Below, piece after piece: positions 60,693-64,000 of a stretch of DNA of 64,000 nucleotides. Position 1 is the first letter of the stretch. Each line of letters opens with the position of its first letter. The position numbers and the translations under genes were made by a program. Under the pieces are notes generated by a model. That model saw only the letters and a list, made by a program, of their open reading frames with translations. It did not search any database and was not told the origin of the DNA. This DNA comes from Ovoidimarina sediminis. Lineage in GTDB: Bacteria; Pseudomonadota; Alphaproteobacteria; Rhodobacterales; Rhodobacteraceae. The stretch lies in NCBI RefSeq assembly GCF_032586175.1, contig NZ_JAWHTE010000007.1, forward strand, positions 132,265 to 196,264, given 5' to 3'.

Positions 60693-60858
60693 CGGGATAC
60701 CTTTCTCTTAGCTATTGCGTTCCTCGGGTGGACACGGGTGGTCAGCGCCGCCCTCTCGGGAAGCCGTAACACAAAAATCCGGGACCGATTGCGCGGGCAC
60801 GTCTTCCCGAAGCTCCGATAAGATCCTGTCAACATTGGACTTCTGTGGACAGCTCTGG

Positions 60859-61053
60859 TCATCGCACCAACCGGTCGCGAACGAAGTCCTCGAGGTCCCT
60901 GGGGCGGATCCGCCATTGATTGCCGAGCTTGGCCGCCGGCAATTCGCCGGCGGCGATCCACCGGCGGACGGTCTTTTCGGAAACGCGGCAAATCCCTGCC
61001 ACCTGGTCGATGGTCATGAGCACCTCTTGCGCTTTGGAAGTGGCCCTAGTCAT
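60859..61053 (-). CDS. Excisionase-like helix-turn-helix protein
   Basis: 64 aa. MerR/Xis-type HTH: LMTIDQVAGICRVSEKTVRR then WIAAGELPAAKLGNQWRIRP, ending DLEDFVRDRLVR. This is the pattern of small excisionase-family DNA-binding proteins that bend attachment-site DNA or set recombination direction. GGAGGA precedes ATG 61053. It is upstream of the three recombinase genes on the same strand. The 166 bases between it and the 569-aa gene hold no gene. Confidence 0.85.
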   Translation of the reverse strand: MTRATSKAQEVLMTIDQVAGICRVSEKTVRRWIAAGELPAAKLGNQWRIRPRDLEDFVRDRLVR

Positions 61054-61318
61054 TCGCCTGTCCTCCGTGGTCGTCAGGATCGCCCTCCTCGACAGAGTGA
61101 GCCGTTGTCCTGGCAATGGTTTCTTGGGCCGCTTGGCGCGCGAGGAGACAGACGAGTGCGCGGAGCGCAGCCCCGGTAACTTCCGCGCACTTGTCGTCTT
61201 CATATGTCGCACTTGCATGCATCTGCCGTAGGGCCCTGAGTTGTTTGCCACCCTACGAGAATAGGAATGTCATGAAGATTGATGAACACGGTTATGCCTG
61301 ATATGAGCTAGTTAAACC

Positions 61319-62044
61319 GTGTCAGATTCGTGTCTGGAGCAAATCTTGTACGATCAGCTTACCGGAGAGCTGACCTGGCACGTGGACATGGCCGGATACG
61401 AAATTATCGAGACAGAGAATCTCGGGTCTGCACAGCAGACCAATCTCGACGCGAACTTCTATCGTCCTGATAAACAGGAGGCATACTATGCGAGACGCGG
61501 AGCAGTTCGCGCGAAAGGCGGTGAACTGCGCTCGTACAAACCGTCGATTGACGCCCCTGGCCTCGCTCGTCGGCTCGCTGGACTTTACGATGAAGACCCG
61601 TTGCTCAATCGTCCAACTGACGCTGATGTGCTGGATTTTGTATCCCGCTATGGATTGTTGAGTGCAGGTACTGAGATGCCGATTCGGGACGTGATCTATA
61701 CGTCGAAGTACCTCTACCTCTTCTCAGTAGCGATCGACTCCGCAGACAAACATAGAGCGCGGCAACTCTTCAACGAACGGGTGTTGCCGACAATAACCGT
61801 CCGACTGGTAGGATCAAAGACTGGTCGACCAACTGCGAACTGGACGCTCGAGCCAAAGCCAACAGACCTAATCTCTGCTGCTTGGCTTCAGATGGCGCAG
61901 GAATTGACCCATGGAAAGAGTCTCAAGAAATGCGCGGCACCAGACTGCCTCGAGTGGTTTCCCGAGCGCACGAACAAGCGCTTTTGCAATAATCGATGCA
62001 AGATGGCGTTTCGCAATGCGCAGAAACATCAGCAATCCGATTGA
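61319..62044 (+). CDS. CGNR-like zinc-finger protein, divergent from the recombinase operon
   Basis: 241 aa. The C-terminus has a four-Cys finger: Cys205, 210, 223, 227 in KKCAAPDCLEWFPERTNKRF then CNNRCKMAFRNAQKH, the CGNR/ABATE-type end. The N-terminal 190 residues (IDAPGLARRLAGLYDEDPLL, YTSKYLYLFSVAIDSADKHR) are not recognised. The start is the GTG at 61319, the first start after an in-frame stop. Its codon use is far less GC-biased than the core genes, a sign of transfer. A DNA- or RNA-binding role is probable; it could regulate the divergent recombinase genes. Confidence 0.72.
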   Translation: MSDSCLEQILYDQLTGELTWHVDMAGYEIIETENLGSAQQTNLDANFYRPDKQEAYYARRGAVRAKGGELRSYKPSIDAPGLARRLAGLYDEDPLLNRPTDADVLDFVSRYGLLSAGTEMPIRDVIYTSKYLYLFSVAIDSADKHRARQLFNERVLPTITVRLVGSKTGRPTANWTLEPKPTDLISAAWLQMAQELTHGKSLKKCAAPDCLEWFPERTNKRFCNNRCKMAFRNAQKHQQSD

Positions 62045-62437
62045 CTGCTGCAGCTCAGTTGAACGGTGCAGCGTGGATTTCGCGTGAAGCGGTTAGCCTG
62101 ACTCGCGGGGCGCGACCTCGTCCGGAACGTGGATCGGATAATTGGATTCCTTCGGGACTTCCTGGGGCAGCTTTCTAGGACGATGCGGTCATCTGATCAA
62201 AACCCTTGACTATTGATTGATGCGGTCTCAGCCGAAGAGTTGAGTCACTGCAGGCCACACCATTTTTGGCGCGCGGTGGCGGCATGAGGGCCGTGGCCTT
62301 ATTGGGGTTACGCTCGCACCGTGGTCTCATTAGCGGACAGGCCGTGGCGGCCATTTGGGCTCTCAGACTCTGGGGGCGTATGTTTTCCGTTCCATGCTTT
62401 CTCTCGTTCGCGAACTCCTTTGGGTCAGGGCCTGAGT
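62045..62437. other. Non-coding stretch before the IS remnant
   Basis: I see no supportable gene here. It contains one copy of the direct repeat CATTAGCGGACA (62328-62339), with the second copy beyond the IS remnant. Confidence 0.5.
62328..62339 (+). repeat. Direct repeat CATTAGCGGACA, left copy
   Basis: An identical 12-mer occurs at 63576-63587. The pair brackets the IS110-type pseudogene, 110 bases outside it on this side. Confidence 0.5.
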
Positions 62438-63505
62438 TTAGACACCAACCATGACGTCGTCTCTTGGGGCATCGAATGGCGTCCCGTGCCTCACCACGCT
62501 CCAGGCGATGCGGGCAAGCTTGTTGGCCAGGGCAATGGCCAGCTTGTTGCGATGCATGCGACTTGATGCGCGTGCCAACCAATCGCGAAAGCTGAAGCCA
62601 TGCCAGTGATGGGGCCGCATCAGGACGACATTGGCGGCCTAAACAAACAGCATGCGCAGATAACGGCTGCCTCGCTTTGAGATGCGCCCAAGCACTGTTC
62701 GACCGCCGGTGCTGTATTGCCTTGGAATAAGACCGATCCAGGCGGCGAAGTCGCGTCCTCGGTCAAAGGCGTCACCCTGGCCGATGGCTGCAACCATCGC
62801 TGTCGAGATCAACGGGCCAATGCCCGGGATCGTCATAGCATTGGCGCAGTTCTCTTCCGTGCGACTGATGTCTTCGATCTCCCCGGTAACGGTCTCTATC
62901 CGCTCATCTAGCCACAGCCAGTCGCCGTAGAGCCCGGTCAGAATGGTGCGCGTTCGCGGCGATATCTCGTCCTGACGTTCATCGAGGATCGTCAGGAACG
63001 AGCTCTTCAAAGCTCGCAGCCCTTTGCGCACGGTGATGCCCTGTTCAATCAGAAAGGCCCGGATCTGGTTGATCGTCGCCGTCCGGCGGGACACCAGTCT
63101 CGACCGCACCCGATGCAGCGCCTGCAGGTCCAACTGATCCTGGCTTTTCTCCGTCACCGACTTCAGGTTCGGTCTCAGCGCAGCCTCGGCGATCGCTTCG
63201 GCATCATTGTAGTCATTCTTCTGACCTCTGATGAACGGCCTGACATAGATCGCTGGGATGATCCGCGGCTCAAATCCCAAGCTGCGTTACGTACGGCTGA
63301 CAAAATGCGCGCTCAGACACGCCTCCATCCCGACAACGCATCGAGGCAACGCCTCGAAGGTAGCCGTCAGGGCCAGCCGCTTGATCCTTCGTTGCAGGAC
63401 CAGATTGCTCGCCGCATCGAACCCAACCAAATGAAAGACGTCCTTGCCGATATCGACGCCAATTACTGACAGCGCAGCGAAGTCTTCAATCTTCGGCCTA
63501 CTCAT
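62438..63505 (-). pseudogene. IS110-family transposase with two nonsense codons
   Basis: 355 codons if read through. The N-terminal DEDD domain has VIGVDIGKDVFHLVGFD and YNDAEAIAEAALRP. The C-terminal IS116/IS110/IS902 domain has IPGIGPLISTAMVAAIGQGD, WIGLIPRQYSTGGRTVLGRI and KRGSRYLRMLFV, and it ends with ANKLARIAWSV. TAA at 63287-63289 interrupts after HFVSRT, and TAG at 62639-62641 interrupts after RMLFV. Both lie in the original frame. The element cannot make a full transposase. It lies inside the presumed island. Confidence 0.9.
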
Positions 63506-63575
63506 GGACGCTTCTCCTTCTGCTTCGGGAAAACCATCTCAGGTTATCCCATCCGGGGAAGCAGCCGGTTCATCC

Positions 63576-63587
63576 CATTAGCGGACA
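63576..63587 (+). repeat. Direct repeat CATTAGCGGACA, right copy
   Basis: Same 12-mer as at 62328-62339, 70 bases outside the IS110-type pseudogene start. Confidence 0.5.
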
Positions 63588-63614
63588 AATCGATGAGCCA
63601 TTCCGACTAAACCT

Positions 63615-63857
63615 TCATGCCTGCGGCCTTCGTACGGAGTTCCCGCCGGTAATGATTCGGTTGATGAGCGCCGCGACAGCCTGGTGCTCCTGCACTTCGC
63701 CTTCGGTCCCAACGACGTTCTCATGGGTGGCTGCGGCGTCGCGGAGCACGCCGACGATTTCGTGCTCGGGCAGCAGCCCGTGATCGTTCATGGCAAGCAG
63801 GAGCGCCTCGCAGATCGAGAGAGCGGCCATGCCGGCATGTTCTGTCTGGTCAGGCAT
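63615..63857 (-). CDS. Small conserved hypothetical protein
   Basis: 80 aa from ATG 63857 (MPDQTEHAGMAALSICEALL). Helical, ending AALINRIITGGNSVRRPQA. I have the impression that similar short proteins occur in plasmids and islands of Rhizobiales and Rhodobacterales, but no function is known to me. The frame continues upstream to 63941; the 108-aa form (MYQTSCDKERAVE) cannot be excluded, but the core pattern begins at MPDQTEHAG. The last 59 bases of the window (63942-64000) show nothing further. Confidence 0.6.
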   Translation of the reverse strand: MPDQTEHAGMAALSICEALLLAMNDHGLLPEHEIVGVLRDAAATHENVVGTEGEVQEHQAVAALINRIITGGNSVRRPQA

Positions 63858-64000
63858 CTTGGGAAGTCCCCACTTTAAACTGGCGTGCAGAGTCTTGGCG
63901 GTTTCAACTGCCCGCTCTTTATCGCAGGAAGTCTGGTACACTCGACTGATCTGAAGCAGTCGCCGGGTAAGAACATTCCGGTATTGCCAGCTTGGGAAAT

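Overview
The window is 64 kb of GC-rich chromosome from an alphaproteobacterium, most likely a Rhodobacteraceae/Paracoccaceae (Roseobacter-Rhodobacter group) member. Support comes from the 16S sequence type, the 16S-tRNA-Ile-tRNA-Ala-23S-5S-tRNA-fMet order, the glyQ-small membrane protein-glyS order, FolE2 as GTP cyclohydrolase, a MutL carrying its own endonuclease motif, and an intergenic repeat resembling those common in this family. The genus cannot be fixed by eye.

Positions 1-49.7 kb are ordinary core chromosome. It holds DNA repair (mutL end, rmuC, dinB), pyrimidine and branched-chain synthesis (carA, pyrF, ilvC), folate and cell wall precursors (folB-folP-glmM, folE2), glycyl-tRNA synthetase (glyQ, glyS), protein quality control (clpB, SPFH/NfeD pair), periplasmic methionine sulfoxide repair (msrP, msrQ), potassium uptake (trkH), exporters and several small regulators. 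Most genes sit in short operons with ATGA or GTGA overlaps. Regulatory signals visible by eye include a CtrA-type box before a glycosyltransferase whose N-terminus carries a c-di-GMP-binding MshEN motif, two tandem dyads between an Lrp pair and ilvC, a perfect palindrome abutting a MarR-acetyltransferase start, and a near-consensus heat-shock promoter for clpB. Two genes look functionally altered: a trypsin-fold protein lacking its His and Ser, and a patatin-like gene split by an in-frame TAA.

Positions 49.9-56.3 kb hold an rRNA operon with promoter, boxA, two spacer tRNAs, a structured spacer, a 23S with a helix-9-type hairpin insert, 5S and a strong terminator. A separate small gene and a promoter then precede tRNA-fMet.

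From tRNA-fMet to the window end (56.2-64 kb) the DNA looks like a mobile element. The tRNA 3' half is read antisense as the last 14 residues of a large serine recombinase. That gene is translationally coupled to two tyrosine recombinases (368 and 569 aa), with a 64-aa excisionase-like HTH gene upstream and a divergent zinc-finger gene. A mixed serine/tyrosine recombinase trio at one end of a tRNA-linked island is the most unusual thing in the window. Beyond it lies a decayed IS110-type insertion sequence with two nonsense codons, then a small conserved gene. The far end of the element is outside the window.
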